Positions 1-10,628 of a stretch of DNA of 64,000 bases are shown piece by piece. Below the pieces are notes generated by a model. It saw only the letters and a list, made by a program, of their open reading frames with translations. It was not told the DNA's origin and searched no databases. The stretch's first letter is position 1. Each line of letters starts with the position of its first letter. A program made the translations under genes and the position numbers. This DNA is from Belliella aquatica (GTDB lineage: Bacteria > Bacteroidota > Bacteroidia > Cytophagales > Cyclobacteriaceae), in assembly GCF_014637795.1 (NCBI RefSeq), contig NZ_BMFD01000008.1, forward strand, positions 117,303-181,302. Direction: 5' to 3'.

Positions 1-1738
1 AGTCTCCATTATCCTCTCTTACAGTAACCTTACATTTAACAAATGCATGTTGAGAAACTCGACCTTCATTCATTGCAATGATCACCTCTTCTTCACCATA
101 GAAAGTCTGACCTTCTCCAAAAACAATCTCTTCAGGAGTTGACTTTTTACCTTTAGTTACATAATAAAGGCCAAGAACCATATCCTGTGAAGGTACCGTG
201 ATAGGCGCTCCATTAGCAGGGTTCAAGATATTGTGTGAAGAAAGCATCAATGTAGAGGCTTCCAAGATCGCTTCATGTCCTAGTGGAACGTGAACGGCCA
301 TTTGGTCACCATCAAAATCGGCGTTGAATGCAGTACATACCAATGGGTGTAATTGGATAGCTTTTCCTTCAATCAATTTTGGTTGAAAAGCCTGAATACC
401 CAATCTGTGAAGTGTAGGAGCTCTGTTCAATAGAACTGGGTGCCCTTTCAATACATTTTCAAGGATGTCCCAAACTACTGGATCTTTTCTATCTACAATT
501 TTCTTTGCTGATTTTACAGTCTTAACAATTCCTCTTTCTATCAATTTTCTGATAATAAAAGGCTTGAAAAGCTCTGCTGCCATATTCTTAGGCAAACCAC
601 ACTCGTGAAGTTTCAATTCAGGACCTACGACGATAACAGAACGACCAGAATAATCGACCCTTTTACCCAATAGGTTTTGACGGAAACGACCTTGTTTCCC
701 TTTCAACATATCAGAAAGAGATTTCAGTGCACGGTTACCATCAGATCTTACTGCATTGACTTTTCTTGAGTTATCGAATAAAGAATCTACAGCTTCCTGC
801 AACATTCTCTTTTCGTTTCTCAAAATCACTTCAGGTGCTTTGATATCTATTAATCTTTTCAGACGGTTATTTCTAATAATAACCCTTCTGTAAAGATCAT
901 TTAAATCAGAAGTTGCGAATCTACCACCATCCAAAGGAACCAATGGTCTTAATTCCGGCGGGATAACAGGAACCATTCTTACAACCATCCACTCAGGACG
1001 GTTTTCGATTCTAGTTCTTGCATCTCTGAAAGCTTCTACCACTTTCAATCTTTTCAAAGCTTCCGCTTTTCTTTGTTGAGAAGTATCTGTAGCAGCTTGG
1101 TGTCTCAAACTATAAGAAAGATCATCGAGATCTAATCTTGCTAATAACATTTCAATAGCTTCCGCACCCATTTTGGCGATGAACTTATTAGGGTCATCAT
1201 CATCCATCATTTGGTTCTCTTTAGGAAGCTTGTCCATGATATCCAAATACTCGTCCTCTGTCAAAAAGTCAAGATATTGAATTCCGTCTTCAGCCTTTAT
1301 ACCAGCTTGAACAACAGCATATCTTTCATAGTAAACAATTTGATCCAACTTTTTAGTTGGCAATCCAAGTAGGTAACCAATCTTGTTAGGAAGTGATTTG
1401 AAATACCAAATATGCGCAACAGGGACAACAAGCTCAATATGGCCCATTCTCTCTCTACGCACTTTCTTTTCAGTAACTTCAACACCACATCTGTCACAAA
1501 TGATACCTTTATATCTTATGCGCTTATATTTTCCACAATGACATTCCCAGTCTTTTACAGGACCGAAAATCCTCTCACAAAACAAACCTCCCATTTCTGG
1601 TTTGTAAGTTCTGTAGTTGATCGTTTCGGGCTGCGTTACTTCACCATGTGAACTATCCAGAATTGATTCTGGAGAGGCCAAACTAATAGTGACTCTAGAG
1701 AAGTCGTTGTTTAGTTTTTTGTTTTTTCTGAACGCCAT
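1..1738 (-). CDS. rpoC: DNA-directed RNA polymerase subunit beta' (3' end outside window)
   Basis: Catalytic largest subunit of RNA polymerase. About 579 N-terminal residues are visible; the reading frame is open to the window edge, so the C-terminal half is missing only because of the cut. The ATG at 1738 gives [10 protein letters not shown]. The clamp zinc ribbon is present (Cys66, Cys68, Cys81, Cys84), and the Mg-binding active-site motif NADFDGDQ falls at about residues 472-479 (bases 302-325). It is the last visible gene of the rpl-rpo operon, 48 bp downstream of rpoB, the standard order. Identity is certain. Confidence 0.98.
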   Translation of the reverse strand, partial: MAFRKNKKLNNDFSRVTISLASPESILDSSHGEVTQPETINYRTYKPEMGGLFCERIFGPVKDWECHCGKYKRIRYKGIICDRCGVEVTEKKVRRERMGHIELVVPVAHIWYFKSLPNKIGYLLGLPTKKLDQIVYYERYAVVQAGIKAEDGIQYLDFLTEDEYLDIMDKLPKENQMMDDDDPNKFIAKMGAEAIEMLLARLDLDDLSYSLRHQAATDTSQQRKAEALKRLKVVEAFRDARTRIENRPEWMVVRMVPVIPPELRPLVPLDGGRFATSDLNDLYRRVIIRNNRLKRLIDIKAPEVILRNEKRMLQEAVDSLFDNSRKVNAVRSDGNRALKSLSDMLKGKQGRFRQNLLGKRVDYSGRSVIVVGPELKLHECGLPKNMAAELFKPFIIRKLIERGIVKTVKSAKKIVDRKDPVVWDILENVLKGHPVLLNRAPTLHRLGIQAFQPKLIEGKAIQLHPLVCTAFNADFDGDQMAVHVPLGHEAILEASTLMLSSHNILNPANGAPITVPSQDMVLGLYYVTKGKKSTPEEIVFGEGQTFYGEEEVIIAMNEGRVSQHAFVKCKVTVREDNGD

Positions 1739-1759
1739 AATATTTGATGAGTATGTTAA

Positions 1760-1773
1760 GGGCCTTGCGGCCC
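1760..1773 (-). other. rpoB-rpoC intercistronic GC hairpin
   Basis: A perfect 5-bp GC stem with a 4-base loop (GGGCC TTGC GGCCC) sits in the 48-bp rpoB-rpoC gap of an otherwise AT-rich spacer. In the minus-strand transcript it is not followed by a U-run, so it is not an obvious terminator. A T-run follows it only on the plus strand, where no gene reads through. It may affect mRNA processing or rpoC translation; that is inference. Confidence 0.45.
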
Positions 1774-1786
1774 GTATTTTTTTGAA

Positions 1787-4700
1787 TTAGTCTAATGTAA
1801 TTTCTAGAGCAAGACCTCTAAGTTCATGAACCAATACATTGAAAGATTCCGGAATATTTGGTTTCGGAAGGTTCTCCCCTTTTACGATTGCTTCATAGGC
1901 TTTTGCTCTACCTACTACATCATCTGACTTCACTGTAAGGATTTCTTGAAGTACATGCGAAGCACCGAATGCTTCCAATGCCCACACTTCCATTTCTCCA
2001 AATCTCTGTCCACCAAACTGAGCTTTACCACCGAGTGGCTGCTGCGTGATGAGTGAGTATGGACCAATAGACCTTGCGTGCATTTTGTCATCTACCAAGT
2101 GACCTAGTTTCAACATGTAAGCTATACCTACAGTAACAGGCTGGTCAAACTTCTTACCAGTCAATCCATCATATAGGTATGTTCTACCGTATGCAGGCAA
2201 TTCAGCTTTTTCCAATTCTATAGCAACCTCTTCCATAGTGGCACCATCAAATATTGGAGTAGCATATTTTTTACCCATTTTATGTCCAGCCCAAGCAAGA
2301 ACAGTTTCAAAGATCTGTCCAATGTTCATCCTTGAAGGTACACCTAGCGGATTCAATACGATATCCATTGGCGTTCCATCCTCTAGGAATGGCATATCTT
2401 CTTCTCTTACAATTCGAGCTACGATACCTTTGTTACCGTGACGACCTGCCATCTTATCTCCTACTTTCAGTTTACGCTTTTTAGCTACATAAACTTTTGC
2501 AAGCTGAACGATACCAGCTGGCAATTCATCACCAACTTCTAAGGTGAATTTATCACGTTTGAAGATACCAGAAATATCATTTCTAGAATTGATATAATTC
2601 TTCACCAATTTCTGGATCAAACTATTCGTATGCTGATCATCTGTCCAATCATCCAAAATAATGTCAGAAACAAGGTTAGCTTCTTCTTGAACATTATAGT
2701 TGGACTCATCTCTGTATGGATTCTTAGCAGGGAATAAATTCTGTTCGATATTCTTCGCATTGAATTTCACTCCTTTGCTAATAATCTCGTCACCAAACTT
2801 ATGTCTAACACCTTGAGAAGTTTTACCATCTAAAAGTTGAACAAGTTTGTTGATCATTCTAGCTCTCATACCCAAAAGATCTTTTGAGTATTGACCTTTA
2901 AGTTTTTCAACTTCAGCCTTAGATTTTGCTCTTAGATCTTTATCTTTCTTAGGTCTTGAGAATAGTTTGGTCTCAATTACAACACCATTCAACGATGGAG
3001 AAGCCTTCAATGAAGCATCTTTAACATCACCCGCCTTATCTCCGAAGATTGCACGAAGTAATTTTTCTTCAGGGGTAGGATCTGTTTCGCCTTTTGGAGT
3101 GATTTTACCAATGATAATATCACCTTCTTTCAATTCAGCACCAACTCTGATAATTCCGTTTTCGTCAAGATTCTTAACAGCTTCTTCAGAAACGTTCGGG
3201 ATTTCAGAAGTTAATTCTTCCTCTCCTCTTTTCGTATCTCTCACTTCCAATTGGAATTCTTCGATGTGAATAGACGTAAAGATATCTTCTCTTGCTACTC
3301 TCTCCGAAATTACAATTGCATCCTCAAAGTTATACCCTTGCCAAGGCATGTAAGCCACACGAAGATTTTTACCTAAAGCAAGTTCTCCGTTATTGGTTGC
3401 ATAACCTTCTACCAATACCTGACCTTTAGCTACTTTCTGACCTTTCAGAACTAGAGGTGTCAAGTTGATAGTAGTGTCTTGGTTGGTTCTTCTGAACTTC
3501 ACCAAGTTATAAGTTTTATATTCATCACTAAAGTTGACCAAAAGATCATCTTCGGTTAAATCATATTTTACAGTAATTTTTGTTGCATCAACATACTCAA
3601 TCACACCACTTGTCTCAGCGATAATCAATGCTCTAGAGTCAATAGCTGCTTTTCCTTCAAGACCTGTACCAACAATGGGAGCTTCCGCTTTTAATAAAGG
3701 AACTGCTTGACGTTGCATGTTTGATCCCATCAATGCACGGTTTGCATCATCATGTTCCAAGAAAGGAATCAATGATGCCGCCACAGATACAATCTGATTA
3801 GGAGCTACGTCCATGTAACTGATCTCTTTTGGATCCAAAACAGGGAAATCACCTTCAAACCTTGCTTTTACTTTATCATTGATAAACATTCCTTTTTCAT
3901 CCAAAGGAGCATTTGCCTGTGCAATGTTATTATCATCTTCTTCTTCAGCAGTTAAGAATACTATATCTTCTGTATTCATGCTTACTTTTCCTTCCTTAAC
4001 TTTTCTGTAAGGAGTTTCCAAGAAGCCCATCGAATTCACTTTAGCGTGAACGCATAGAGAAGAGATCAAACCAATATTTGGCCCTTCTGGTGTTTCGATG
4101 GTACAAAGACGACCATAGTGCGTATAGTGAACATCTCGAACTTCAAAACCTGCCCTTTCTCTGGAAAGACCACCTGGACCTAAAGCTGATAATCTTCTTT
4201 TGTGAGTCAACTCAGCAAGTGGATTTGTTTGATCCATAAACTGAGATAACTGATTCGTACCAAAAAAGGAATTGATCACAGAAGAAAGTGTTCTTGCATT
4301 AATCAAATCAACTGGTTTGAAATCTTCGTTGTCACGAACATTCATTCTTTCTCTTATCGTTCTTGCCATTCTTGCAAGACCTACACCAAATTGAGAATAA
4401 AGTTGCTCACCTACTGTTCTTACTCTTCTATTACTCAAGTGATCAATATCATCTACCACAGCTTTAGAGTTGATAAGACCAATAAGGTATTTCACAATGT
4501 TGATAATATCTTCAGTAGTCAATACAATCTTTTCAGAATCGATATTCAATCCTAACTTTTTGTTGATTCTATATCTACCTACTTCTCCTAGATCATAACG
4601 CTTGTCTGAGAAAAATAATCCATGGATTACTTCTCTTGCTGTCGCTTCATCTGGAGCCTCTGTATTTCTTAATTGTCTATAAATTACCTCAACTGCTTCT

Positions 4701-5662
4701 TTTTCAGAGTTTGAGTTATCCTTCTGAAGTGTATTGTAAATAATAGAGTAATCAGCTACGTTCACATCTTCTCTATGAAGAATAATTGATTTAGCACCTG
4801 ACTCCAAGATCAATTCAATATCCTCGTCAGACAAGATAGAATCTCTTTCTAAAAGCACTTCATTTCTATCGATAGAAACAACCTCTCCAGTATCTTCATC
4901 CACGAAATCTTCCACCCAAGTTCTCAAAACTCTTGCAGCCAGCTTTCTTCCAGAAACTTTCTTTAAAGCAGCTTTTGTAGCAGCAATTTCTTCAGAAAGA
5001 CCAAAAAGATCTAATATTTGCTTATCTGATCCAAATCCAATGGCTCTTAATAGAGTTGTAACAGGGAATTTTTTCTTTCTATCAATGTAAGCATACATTA
5101 CATTATTGATATCTGTAGCAAATTCAATCCAGCTTCCTTTGAAAGGAATAATTCTGGCTGAATATAGCTTTGTACCATTGGTATGCTTACTTTGAGCAAA
5201 GAATACACCTGGAGATCTATGTAGCTGAGAAACAATAACTCTTTCAGCACCATTGATCACAAAAGAACCTTTCGCTGTCATATAAGGAAGATTTCCTAAG
5301 AAAACTTCCTGCTCAATAGTCTCAAAATCCTCATTGTCTTCATCAGAACACAATAAACGAAGCTTTGCTTTGAGTGGAACAGAGTAGGTTAAACCTCTAT
5401 CAATACACTCTTCAATGTTATATTTTGGAGGATCTACTGTATAGTCAATAAATTCAAGTGTAAAGTTTTCTCTAGAATCACTTATTGGGAAATTCTCTGA
5501 AAACACTTTGAAAAGACCATCCTGTCTCCTTCTTTCCGCTGGAGTGTCCAACTGAAAAAAGTCTTTGAAGGATTGTAATTGGATATCGAGGAAATCCGGA
5601 TAGTCTTTGACTACCTTAATAGATGAGAAACTTTTCCTTTCGGTTTGATTCTGGATAGCCAA
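1787..5662 (-). CDS. rpoB: DNA-directed RNA polymerase subunit beta
   Basis: Second catalytic subunit of RNA polymerase, 1291 residues, within the usual family range. The rifampicin-pocket segment [13 protein letters not shown] is at about residues 470-482, and the C-terminal clamp region ends in GLALEITLD. The start codon is TTG (5662-5660): the deduced N-terminus [16 protein letters not shown] fits family starts, and there is no ATG or GTG nearby in frame. It lies between rplL and rpoC. A hairpin with a short U-run stands in the 153-bp gap after rplL and could lower transcription entering rpoB. Identity is certain; the TTG start is very likely. Confidence 0.98.
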   Translation of the reverse strand: MAIQNQTERKSFSSIKVVKDYPDFLDIQLQSFKDFFQLDTPAERRRQDGLFKVFSENFPISDSRENFTLEFIDYTVDPPKYNIEECIDRGLTYSVPLKAKLRLLCSDEDNEDFETIEQEVFLGNLPYMTAKGSFVINGAERVIVSQLHRSPGVFFAQSKHTNGTKLYSARIIPFKGSWIEFATDINNVMYAYIDRKKKFPVTTLLRAIGFGSDKQILDLFGLSEEIAATKAALKKVSGRKLAARVLRTWVEDFVDEDTGEVVSIDRNEVLLERDSILSDEDIELILESGAKSIILHREDVNVADYSIIYNTLQKDNSNSEKEAVEVIYRQLRNTEAPDEATAREVIHGLFFSDKRYDLGEVGRYRINKKLGLNIDSEKIVLTTEDIINIVKYLIGLINSKAVVDDIDHLSNRRVRTVGEQLYSQFGVGLARMARTIRERMNVRDNEDFKPVDLINARTLSSVINSFFGTNQLSQFMDQTNPLAELTHKRRLSALGPGGLSRERAGFEVRDVHYTHYGRLCTIETPEGPNIGLISSLCVHAKVNSMGFLETPYRKVKEGKVSMNTEDIVFLTAEEEDDNNIAQANAPLDEKGMFINDKVKARFEGDFPVLDPKEISYMDVAPNQIVSVAASLIPFLEHDDANRALMGSNMQRQAVPLLKAEAPIVGTGLEGKAAIDSRALIIAETSGVIEYVDATKITVKYDLTEDDLLVNFSDEYKTYNLVKFRRTNQDTTINLTPLVLKGQKVAKGQVLVEGYATNNGELALGKNLRVAYMPWQGYNFEDAIVISERVAREDIFTSIHIEEFQLEVRDTKRGEEELTSEIPNVSEEAVKNLDENGIIRVGAELKEGDIIIGKITPKGETDPTPEEKLLRAIFGDKAGDVKDASLKASPSLNGVVIETKLFSRPKKDKDLRAKSKAEVEKLKGQYSKDLLGMRARMINKLVQLLDGKTSQGVRHKFGDEIISKGVKFNAKNIEQNLFPAKNPYRDESNYNVQEEANLVSDIILDDWTDDQHTNSLIQKLVKNYINSRNDISGIFKRDKFTLEVGDELPAGIVQLAKVYVAKKRKLKVGDKMAGRHGNKGIVARIVREEDMPFLEDGTPMDIVLNPLGVPSRMNIGQIFETVLAWAGHKMGKKYATPIFDGATMEEVAIELEKAELPAYGRTYLYDGLTGKKFDQPVTVGIAYMLKLGHLVDDKMHARSIGPYSLITQQPLGGKAQFGGQRFGEMEVWALEAFGASHVLQEILTVKSDDVVGRAKAYEAIVKGENLPKPNIPESFNVLVHELRGLALEITLD

Positions 5663-5750
5663 GGCAGTATATATTTATAGTGATAATTAATAACCAAATG
5701 CGACAATTTTCGCTTGAAATAGTGCAATTTTTTACCTGAGCACAAACAGG

Positions 5751-5777
5751 AAAAGACCTGACTTTTCAGTCAGGTCT
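5751..5777 (-). terminator. Attenuator-like hairpin between rplL and rpoB
   Basis: A perfect 9-bp inverted repeat (AGACCTGAC / GTCAGGTCT) with a 6-base loop. Read on the minus strand it ends in TCTTTTCC, a short U-tract. The position right after rplL matches the partial terminator known between rplL and rpoB in enterobacteria, which sets the ratio of L7/L12 to polymerase mRNA. Full termination is unlikely, because rpoB has no clear promoter of its own in the gap. Confidence 0.65.
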
Positions 5778-5815
5778 AATACCATAACCTCTACAAGTTG
5801 TAAAGGTTATTCAAA

Positions 5816-6196
5816 TTACTTAACTTCTACTTCAGCTCCAGCCTCTTCAAGAGACTTTCTTAAAGCTTCTGCTTCGTCTTTTGCAATTCCTTCTTTAACA
5901 GCCTTAGGAGCGCTATCAACTAGTTCTTTAGCTTCTTTCAAACCAAGACCTGTCAATTCTTTCACAAGCTTAACCACCGCTAGTTTCTGACCACCAGCAG
6001 CTTTAAGGATTACATCGAAAGCTGTTTTTTCTTCTTCAGCAGCACCAGCATCACCAGCACCACCACCAGCTACCATTACAGCGCCAGCCGCAGCAGGTTC
6101 GATACCATACTCGTCTTTCAAAATATCAGCCAATTCTTTTACTTCTTTTACAGTCAAGTTTACCAACTGATCAGCAAGTTGTTTAAGATCTGCCAT
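5816..6196 (-). CDS. rplL: 50S ribosomal protein L7/L12
   Basis: Stalk protein of the large ribosomal subunit that recruits translation GTPases. At 126 residues it has normal length: an N-terminal dimerisation helix region, an Ala/Gly-rich hinge at about residues 35-53, and the C-terminal factor-binding domain (KTAFDVIL..., [12 protein letters not shown]). The ATG at 6196 is clear. It is 50 bp downstream of rplJ, whose product L10 anchors it to the ribosome, and precedes the rplL-rpoB attenuator. It is usually the most strongly made protein of the operon. Confidence 0.98.
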   Translation of the reverse strand: MADLKQLADQLVNLTVKEVKELADILKDEYGIEPAAAGAVMVAGGGAGDAGAAEEEKTAFDVILKAAGGQKLAVVKLVKELTGLGLKEAKELVDSAPKAVKEGIAKDEAEALRKSLEEAGAEVEVK

Positions 6197-6246
6197 TGTA
6201 TTAATATTTAAATTGTTGTTTTAACTAATTGATTTGATGATTATGA

Positions 6247-6783
6247 TTATTCTTTTTCAGAGAGTGTCTTAACAAGCCCAGCCACTGTATTCTGTCCATA
6301 TTGAAGGGCAGATATAAGATTTTTTGCTGGAGATTGAAGTAGACCGATAACGTCTCCCAATAGTTCGTTTTTAGACTTAAGAGTTGACAACATTTCTAGT
6401 TGATTCTCTCCGATGAAAACATCAGAATCTATATACGCACCTTTGAAAACTGGTCTTGTTTCTTTCTTACCTTGTTTCTTTCTAAAATCAAGAATTACTT
6501 TTGCAGGAAGATTTCCAACTTCTTTTGAAAATACAATACCTGAAAAGCCTTTTAAAGCAGCTTCTGAAAATTTAGTATAGTCTCCTTCAAGGTTTTCTAA
6601 CGCTTTCGCTATTAGTGTATTTTTATAAACCTTGTATTCTATACCTTTATCGAAACATGCTCTTCTGAAAGCATTTACCTGAGCAACATTAAAACCTGAA
6701 GCATTAGTAATGTAGAAATACGGGTTTTCTCTGAATTTCTCGGTAAGACTTTCGATTATTTCTCTTTTTTCGTCTCTAGTCAT
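6247..6783 (-). CDS. rplJ: 50S ribosomal protein L10
   Basis: Base of the ribosomal stalk; binds 23S rRNA and carries L7/L12 dimers on its C-terminal helix. It has 178 residues and starts MTRDEKREIIESLTEKF. It begins only 2 bases after the rplA stop, so there is no long rplJ leader like the L10-binding leader of E. coli. Any feedback control by L10 must therefore act elsewhere or be absent (inference). Confidence 0.97.
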   Translation of the reverse strand: MTRDEKREIIESLTEKFRENPYFYITNASGFNVAQVNAFRRACFDKGIEYKVYKNTLIAKALENLEGDYTKFSEAALKGFSGIVFSKEVGNLPAKVILDFRKKQGKKETRPVFKGAYIDSDVFIGENQLEMLSTLKSKNELLGDVIGLLQSPAKNLISALQYGQNTVAGLVKTLSEKE

Positions 6784-6785
6784 GA

Positions 6786-7484
6786 TTAAATTCCTTGAAT
6801 ACTACCTTTATCTACAATAATTCCAGGAGACATTGTGCTTGACAAATGAATACTTCTGAAATAGGTTCCTTTTGATGAAGTTGGTTTCAACTTAGAAATA
6901 GTATTAATAAGTTCTTTTACATTGTCCTGAATTTGTTCAGCAGTAAAAGACGCTTTACCAACACCAGCATGAATAATTCCAAATTTATCTACTTTGAAAT
7001 CAATCTTACCAGCTTTCACTTCCTTGACAGCTTTTCCAACTTCCAAAGTTACTGTTCCTGATTTTGGGTTTGGCATTAAGCCTCTTGGTCCCAAAACCCT
7101 ACCTAATCTACCAACTTTAGCCATTACGTTAGGCATAGTGATAATGACATCAATGTCAGTCCAACCACCCTCGATCTTAGCAATATAGTCGTCTAATCCA
7201 ACATAGTCTGCACCAGCCTCTTTAGCTTCAGCTTCTTTGTCAGGGGTACAAAGTACCAAAACCTTAACATCCTTGCCTGTGCCGTGCGGCAATGCAACTA
7301 CTCCTCTTACCATTTGATCTGCTTTTCTAGGATCAACGCCCAAACGAACGTCAATATCTATAGAAGAGTCAAATTTGGTGTTAGTGATTTGCTTCACAAT
7401 TGAAGAAGCTTCTTCTAGGGAGTACTGTTGGCTTGCGTCGTACTTAGAAAGAGCTTCTTTTTGCTTTTTTGTTAACTTAGCCAT
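6786..7484 (-). CDS. rplA: 50S ribosomal protein L1
   Basis: Forms the L1 stalk at the ribosomal E site and in many bacteria represses its own rplK-rplA mRNA. It has 232 residues, normal length, with the conserved L1 segment [20 protein letters not shown] at about residues 126-145. The ATG at 7484 is 10 bases downstream of the rplK stop. Operon position rplK-rplA-rplJ is standard. Confidence 0.97.
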   Translation of the reverse strand: MAKLTKKQKEALSKYDASQQYSLEEASSIVKQITNTKFDSSIDIDVRLGVDPRKADQMVRGVVALPHGTGKDVKVLVLCTPDKEAEAKEAGADYVGLDDYIAKIEGGWTDIDVIITMPNVMAKVGRLGRVLGPRGLMPNPKSGTVTLEVGKAVKEVKAGKIDFKVDKFGIIHAGVGKASFTAEQIQDNVKELINTISKLKPTSSKGTYFRSIHLSSTMSPGIIVDKGSIQGI

Positions 7485-7494
7485 AGTGTTTATT

Positions 7495-7938
7495 TTATTC
7501 CTCCCAAGGAGCTTTTCCAGATACTGTGATACCCATACTTCTAGCTGTACCTGCGATCATTTTCATTGCAGATTCAATTTTAAAAGCATTTAAGTCAGGC
7601 ATTTTCACCTCAGCAATTTCTTTTACCTGATCCCAGGTAACAGATCCTACTTTTTTCCTATTTGGCTCTGACGAACCAGCTTTGATTTTTGCCGCCTCAA
7701 TTAGCATATTTGCTGCAGGAGGTGTTTTTACTACAAAGTCAAAAGATTTGTCAGAGTAAACAGTAATCAAAACAGGTACTACTGAACCCATTTTATCTTG
7801 GGTTCTAGCATTGAATTGCTTACAGAACTCCATGATGTTCAAACCCTTGGAACCAAGGGCTGGACCTACTGGAGGCGATGGATTTGCCTGGCCACCTTTC
7901 ACCTGTAATTTCACATAACCAGTGATTTCCTTAGCCAT
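7495..7938 (-). CDS. rplK: 50S ribosomal protein L11
   Basis: Binds the GTPase-associated region of 23S rRNA and is needed for stringent-response sensing by Rel-type proteins. It has 147 residues, with the proline-rich N-terminal segment [15 protein letters not shown] that is typical of L11. It starts 3 bases after the nusG stop, which implies translational coupling. Identity is certain. Confidence 0.98.
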   Translation of the reverse strand: MAKEITGYVKLQVKGGQANPSPPVGPALGSKGLNIMEFCKQFNARTQDKMGSVVPVLITVYSDKSFDFVVKTPPAANMLIEAAKIKAGSSEPNRKKVGSVTWDQVKEIAEVKMPDLNAFKIESAMKMIAGTARSMGITVSGKAPWEE

Positions 7939-7941
7939 TTC

Positions 7942-8499
7942 CTAGTCTTGTTTTTCTACTTGTATAAAGTTTAACTCTACAGGGGTGTTTCGTCCAAAGA
8001 TCTTGACCATAACATTCAATTTCTTCTTATCTTCAAACACCTCTTCTATTGTACCCGTGAATCCACTGAAAGGACCGTCCATTACTTTTACGGTCTCTCC
8101 AACTATAAATGGAGTATCTAGTTTCTCTGCAAACTCATCAATCTCTTCAACTCGTCCTAAGATTCTATTGATTTCTGATTGACGTAATGGTTCAGGGGTT
8201 TTGGAAGCCCCCCCTTGGTTTGATCCTAAGAAACCGATTACACCCGGTATACTTGTAATTACGTGATTAGCCTCACCATGTGTCAAATCCGCATTAACCA
8301 AAACATATCCGGGAAAGAAATTTCTATCTCTAACCCTCTTTTTGCCATTGCGCATTTCGTAAACTTTTTCGGAAGGTATCAAAACCTCAGGAATATAATC
8401 CTCAAGTTTTTGACGAACAATTTCATTGTCTAAATAAGATTTAGTCTTTTTCTCTTGTCCTGCTACCACCCTAAGTACATACCACTTATGTTCAGCCAT
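7942..8499 (-). CDS. nusG: Transcription elongation/antitermination factor NusG
   Basis: Binds the RNA polymerase clamp and links it to ribosomes or Rho. It has 185 residues: an NGN domain beginning [12 protein letters not shown], followed by a C-terminal KOW domain with the segment [16 protein letters not shown]. The ATG at 8499 is 17 bases downstream of secE, the near-universal secE-nusG-rplK order. Confidence 0.98.
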   Translation of the reverse strand: MAEHKWYVLRVVAGQEKKTKSYLDNEIVRQKLEDYIPEVLIPSEKVYEMRNGKKRVRDRNFFPGYVLVNADLTHGEANHVITSIPGVIGFLGSNQGGASKTPEPLRQSEINRILGRVEEIDEFAEKLDTPFIVGETVKVMDGPFSGFTGTIEEVFEDKKKLNVMVKIFGRNTPVELNFIQVEKQD

Positions 8500-8516
8500 C
8501 AGTAATTTTAATTCAA

Positions 8517-8705
8517 TTAAAATAAATCATAAAACCAAGTCATCAAATTTTCGAAACCTAAATCAATCACTCCTATGAGAAGAGAAAAGATTAAAGATGC
8601 GACGATGACCAAAACAGCACTGTTTTGCAAAAACGAATGTGAAGGCCAGGTGACCTTGTTCTTCATTTCATCTATAGATTCAACGACAAAGTTTTTGATA
8701 TTCAT
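8517..8705 (-). CDS. secE: Preprotein translocase subunit SecE
   Basis: Essential small membrane subunit of the SecYEG protein-export channel. It has 62 residues: a short amphipathic N-terminal helix ([17 protein letters not shown]) and one membrane span ([18 protein letters not shown]), the single-span form usual outside enterobacteria. I start it at the ATG at 8705. A longer frame reaching 8753 would run into the tRNA-Trp gene and is rejected. It sits between tRNA-Trp and nusG. Confidence 0.95.
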   Translation of the reverse strand: MNIKNFVVESIDEMKNKVTWPSHSFLQNSAVLVIVASLIFSLLIGVIDLGFENLMTWFYDLF

Positions 8706-8723
8706 GGTTTTACTTTCTTGTTG

Positions 8724-8794
8724 CACGGGCAGAGAGATTCGAACTCCCATCAACGGTTTTGGAGACCGCTATTCTGCCATTGAACTATGCCCGT
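8724..8794 (-). tRNA. tRNA-Trp (CCA anticodon)
   Basis: A complete cloverleaf: 7-bp acceptor stem (ACGGGCA / TGCCCGT), anticodon loop CTCCAAA with anticodon CCA, and a T-arm with TTCGAAT. The discriminator base is G. It lies between tuf and secE, where tRNA-Trp is found in many bacteria, and is probably cut from the tuf-secE transcript. Confidence 0.96.
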
Positions 8795-8849
8795 AGGATT
8801 TTTTGGTTCCTAAAAGGAACGCAAAAGTAGAAATAATTGGAATAAGAAA

Positions 8850-8886
8850 CAAATGCGATCCCGAAAATAATTCAAGATCGCATTTG
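8850..8886 (-). terminator. Terminator-like hairpin after tuf
   Basis: A perfect 11-bp inverted repeat (CAAATGCGATC / GATCGCATTTG) with a 15-base loop, 23 bases past the tuf stop. On the minus strand it is followed by TTTCTTATT. It probably ends part of the strong tuf transcription, with read-through supplying tRNA-Trp and secE. Confidence 0.7.
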
Positions 8887-8909
8887 CTAATATGTAATAA
8901 TCTTAAAGA

Positions 8910-10097
8910 TTAATCAAGAATTTCAGTTACCTGACCAGCACCTACTGTTCTACCACCCTCACGGATTGCAAAACGAAGACCTTTCTCAAGAGCAACTTTG
9001 TTCAATAAGTTAACTTCAATTGTAACGTTGTCACCTGGCATAACCATTTCAACACCTTCTGGAAGAGTGATCTCTCCTGTAACGTCAGTAGTTCTAAGGT
9101 AGAACTGTGGACGGTATCTGTTGAAGAATGGAGTATGACGTCCACCTTCTTCTTTTGAAAGAACGTAAACTTCCGCCTTGAAGTGAGCATGTGGCTTCAC
9201 TGATCCTGGCTTACAAATAATCATACCTCTTTTGATCTGAGATTTTTCAATACCTCTTAACAAAAGACCTACGTTATCACCTGCTTCACCTCTATCAAGA
9301 ATTTTTCTAAACATCTCAACACCAGTTACTGTAGACTTTAAGCCTTCAGCACCCATACCGATAATGTCAACAGGCTCACCAGAGTTGATAACACCTCTTT
9401 CAATTCTACCAGTTGCAACAGTTCCACGACCAGTGATCGAGAAAACATCTTCAACAGGCATTAAGAAATCTTTATCAACAAGACGCTCTGGAATTGGAAT
9501 GAACTCATCAACTGCGTCCATTAATTCCATGATTTTATCCATCCACATTTCGTTACCTTCTAATCCACCTAAAGCAGAACCAGAAATAACTGGGATATTA
9601 TCACCGTCAAAATCATAAAAAGATAACAATTCTCTTACTTCCATTTCTACAAGTTCAAGAAGTTCAGGGTCATCTACCAAATCCACTTTGTTTAGGAATA
9701 CAACAAGTGCTGGTACACCTACCTGACGAGCAAGAAGGATATGCTCTCTAGTCTGAGGCATTGGTCCGTCAGTTGCAGCTACTACTAGAATAGCGCCATC
9801 CATCTGAGCAGCACCAGTTACCATGTTCTTCACGTAATCAGCGTGACCAGGACAATCTACGTGAGCGTAGTGTCTCTTTTCAGTTTGATATTCAACGTGT
9901 GAAGTGTTGATAGTGATACCTCTTTCTTTTTCTTCTGGAGCGTTGTCGATAGAAGAGAAATCTCTTAGTTCAGAAAGACCTTTTCTGGCCAATACTGTAG
10001 TAATGGCAGCAGTCAAAGTTGTCTTTCCATGGTCTACGTGACCAATCGTACCGATATTAACGTGCGGTTTGGAACGGTCAAAGGTTGCTTTTGCCAT
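8910..10097 (-). CDS. tuf: Translation elongation factor Tu
   Basis: GTPase that delivers aminoacyl-tRNA to the ribosome. It has 395 residues, the expected length. GTP-binding motifs are intact: GHVDHGKTT (residues 19-27), DCPGH, NKVDLVD and SGSALGG. The switch I segment [12 protein letters not shown] is conserved. It lies between tRNA-Thr and tRNA-Trp in the tRNA-tuf-secE cluster, and a strong hairpin follows it. Only one copy is in this window; a second elsewhere cannot be excluded. Confidence 0.98.
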   Translation of the reverse strand: MAKATFDRSKPHVNIGTIGHVDHGKTTLTAAITTVLARKGLSELRDFSSIDNAPEEKERGITINTSHVEYQTEKRHYAHVDCPGHADYVKNMVTGAAQMDGAILVVAATDGPMPQTREHILLARQVGVPALVVFLNKVDLVDDPELLELVEMEVRELLSFYDFDGDNIPVISGSALGGLEGNEMWMDKIMELMDAVDEFIPIPERLVDKDFLMPVEDVFSITGRGTVATGRIERGVINSGEPVDIIGMGAEGLKSTVTGVEMFRKILDRGEAGDNVGLLLRGIEKSQIKRGMIICKPGSVKPHAHFKAEVYVLSKEEGGRHTPFFNRYRPQFYLRTTDVTGEITLPEGVEMVMPGDNVTIEVNLLNKVALEKGLRFAIREGGRTVGAGQVTEILD

Positions 10098-10165
10098 GCG
10101 TGAAAATCCTCTGTTTTAGTTAAAGATATAAATTTATTTTTTTTTACTTAATCTGTAATGTTCTG

Positions 10166-10237
10166 AGCCAACGACGGGAATTGAACCCGTGACCCCTTCC
10201 TTACCAAGGAAGTACTCTACCCCTGAGCTACGTCGGC
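10166..10237 (-). tRNA. tRNA-Thr (GGT anticodon)
   Basis: A full cloverleaf. The acceptor GCCGACG pairs with CGTTGGC, including one G-U pair. The anticodon stem CTTCC/GGAAG encloses TTGGTAA, giving anticodon GGT. The T-arm contains TTCAATT, and the discriminator is T. It is the closest tRNA upstream of tuf and part of the same transcript. Confidence 0.96.
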
Positions 10238-10268
10238 TGGTAACACTCGATGCTATATAAAAGCATAG

Positions 10269-10341
10269 AGCGGGAGACGAGGCTCGAACCCGCGACCTGC
10301 AGCTTGGAAGGCTGCCGCTCTACCAACTGAGCTACTCCCGC
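10269..10341 (-). tRNA. tRNA-Gly (TCC anticodon)
   Basis: A full cloverleaf with perfect acceptor stem GCGGGAG / CTCCCGC. The anticodon stem GCAGC/GCTGC encloses CTTCCAA, so the anticodon is TCC. The T-arm has TTCGAGC. It is the middle member of the Tyr-Gly-Thr trio; this order upstream of tuf is common in bacteria. Confidence 0.97.
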
Positions 10342-10392
10342 TTTTAAATACGTGATTGCAAAAGTAATGAAATTTTTGACAATAACGTAATG

Positions 10393-10475
10393 TGGGGGAA
10401 ACAGGATTCGAACCTGTGAAGACATAAGTCAACGGATTTACAGTCCGTCCCAGTTGGCCGCTTTGGTATTCCCCC
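10393..10475 (-). tRNA. tRNA-Tyr (GTA anticodon)
   Basis: A class II tRNA with a long variable arm. Acceptor GGGGGAA pairs with TTCCCCC, anticodon stem ACGGA/TCCGT encloses CTGTAAA (anticodon GTA), and the discriminator is A. It is the first gene of the tRNA-tuf-secE transcript, 58 bases downstream of the promoter -7 element. Confidence 0.97.
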
Positions 10476-10532
10476 AACTGATTCCGTCAAGAATTCAAAG
10501 TTTTGTAAACTTTTTCTTGTCTTAACGGATGG

Positions 10533-10563
10533 CAAAATTATACCCTTTTCTGTAACATTCAAA
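10533..10563 (-). promoter_or_regulatory. Promoter of the tRNA-tuf-rpl-rpo superoperon
   Basis: On the minus strand TTTG (10563-10560), a 19-base spacer and TAATTTTG (10540-10533) match the Bacteroidetes housekeeping consensus TTTG-N17to23-TAnnTTTG exactly. It stands 58 bases in front of tRNA-Tyr and is the best promoter match in the window, fitting the need for very strong expression. Confidence 0.8.
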
Positions 10564-10628
10564 ACAATGCTAATTTTTTTCTTACCTTTTTTTTTAAAGT
10601 TCAAATTAAACTTGTCGAAATCAACCAA

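Noticed and set aside
1757..1787. Plus-strand terminator between rpoC and rpoB
   Set aside because: The hairpin plus T-run faces the plus strand, where no gene exists; more likely an intercistronic hairpin of the minus-strand mRNA.
8517..8753. Longer SecE starting at 8753
   Set aside because: The extra 16 residues would be translated from the 3' part of tRNA-Trp; the ATG at 8705 fits the family N-terminus.
10228..10628. Three overlapping short minus-strand frames
   Set aside because: They lie across the tRNA-Tyr, tRNA-Gly and tRNA-Thr genes and the promoter; structured RNA explains the region.
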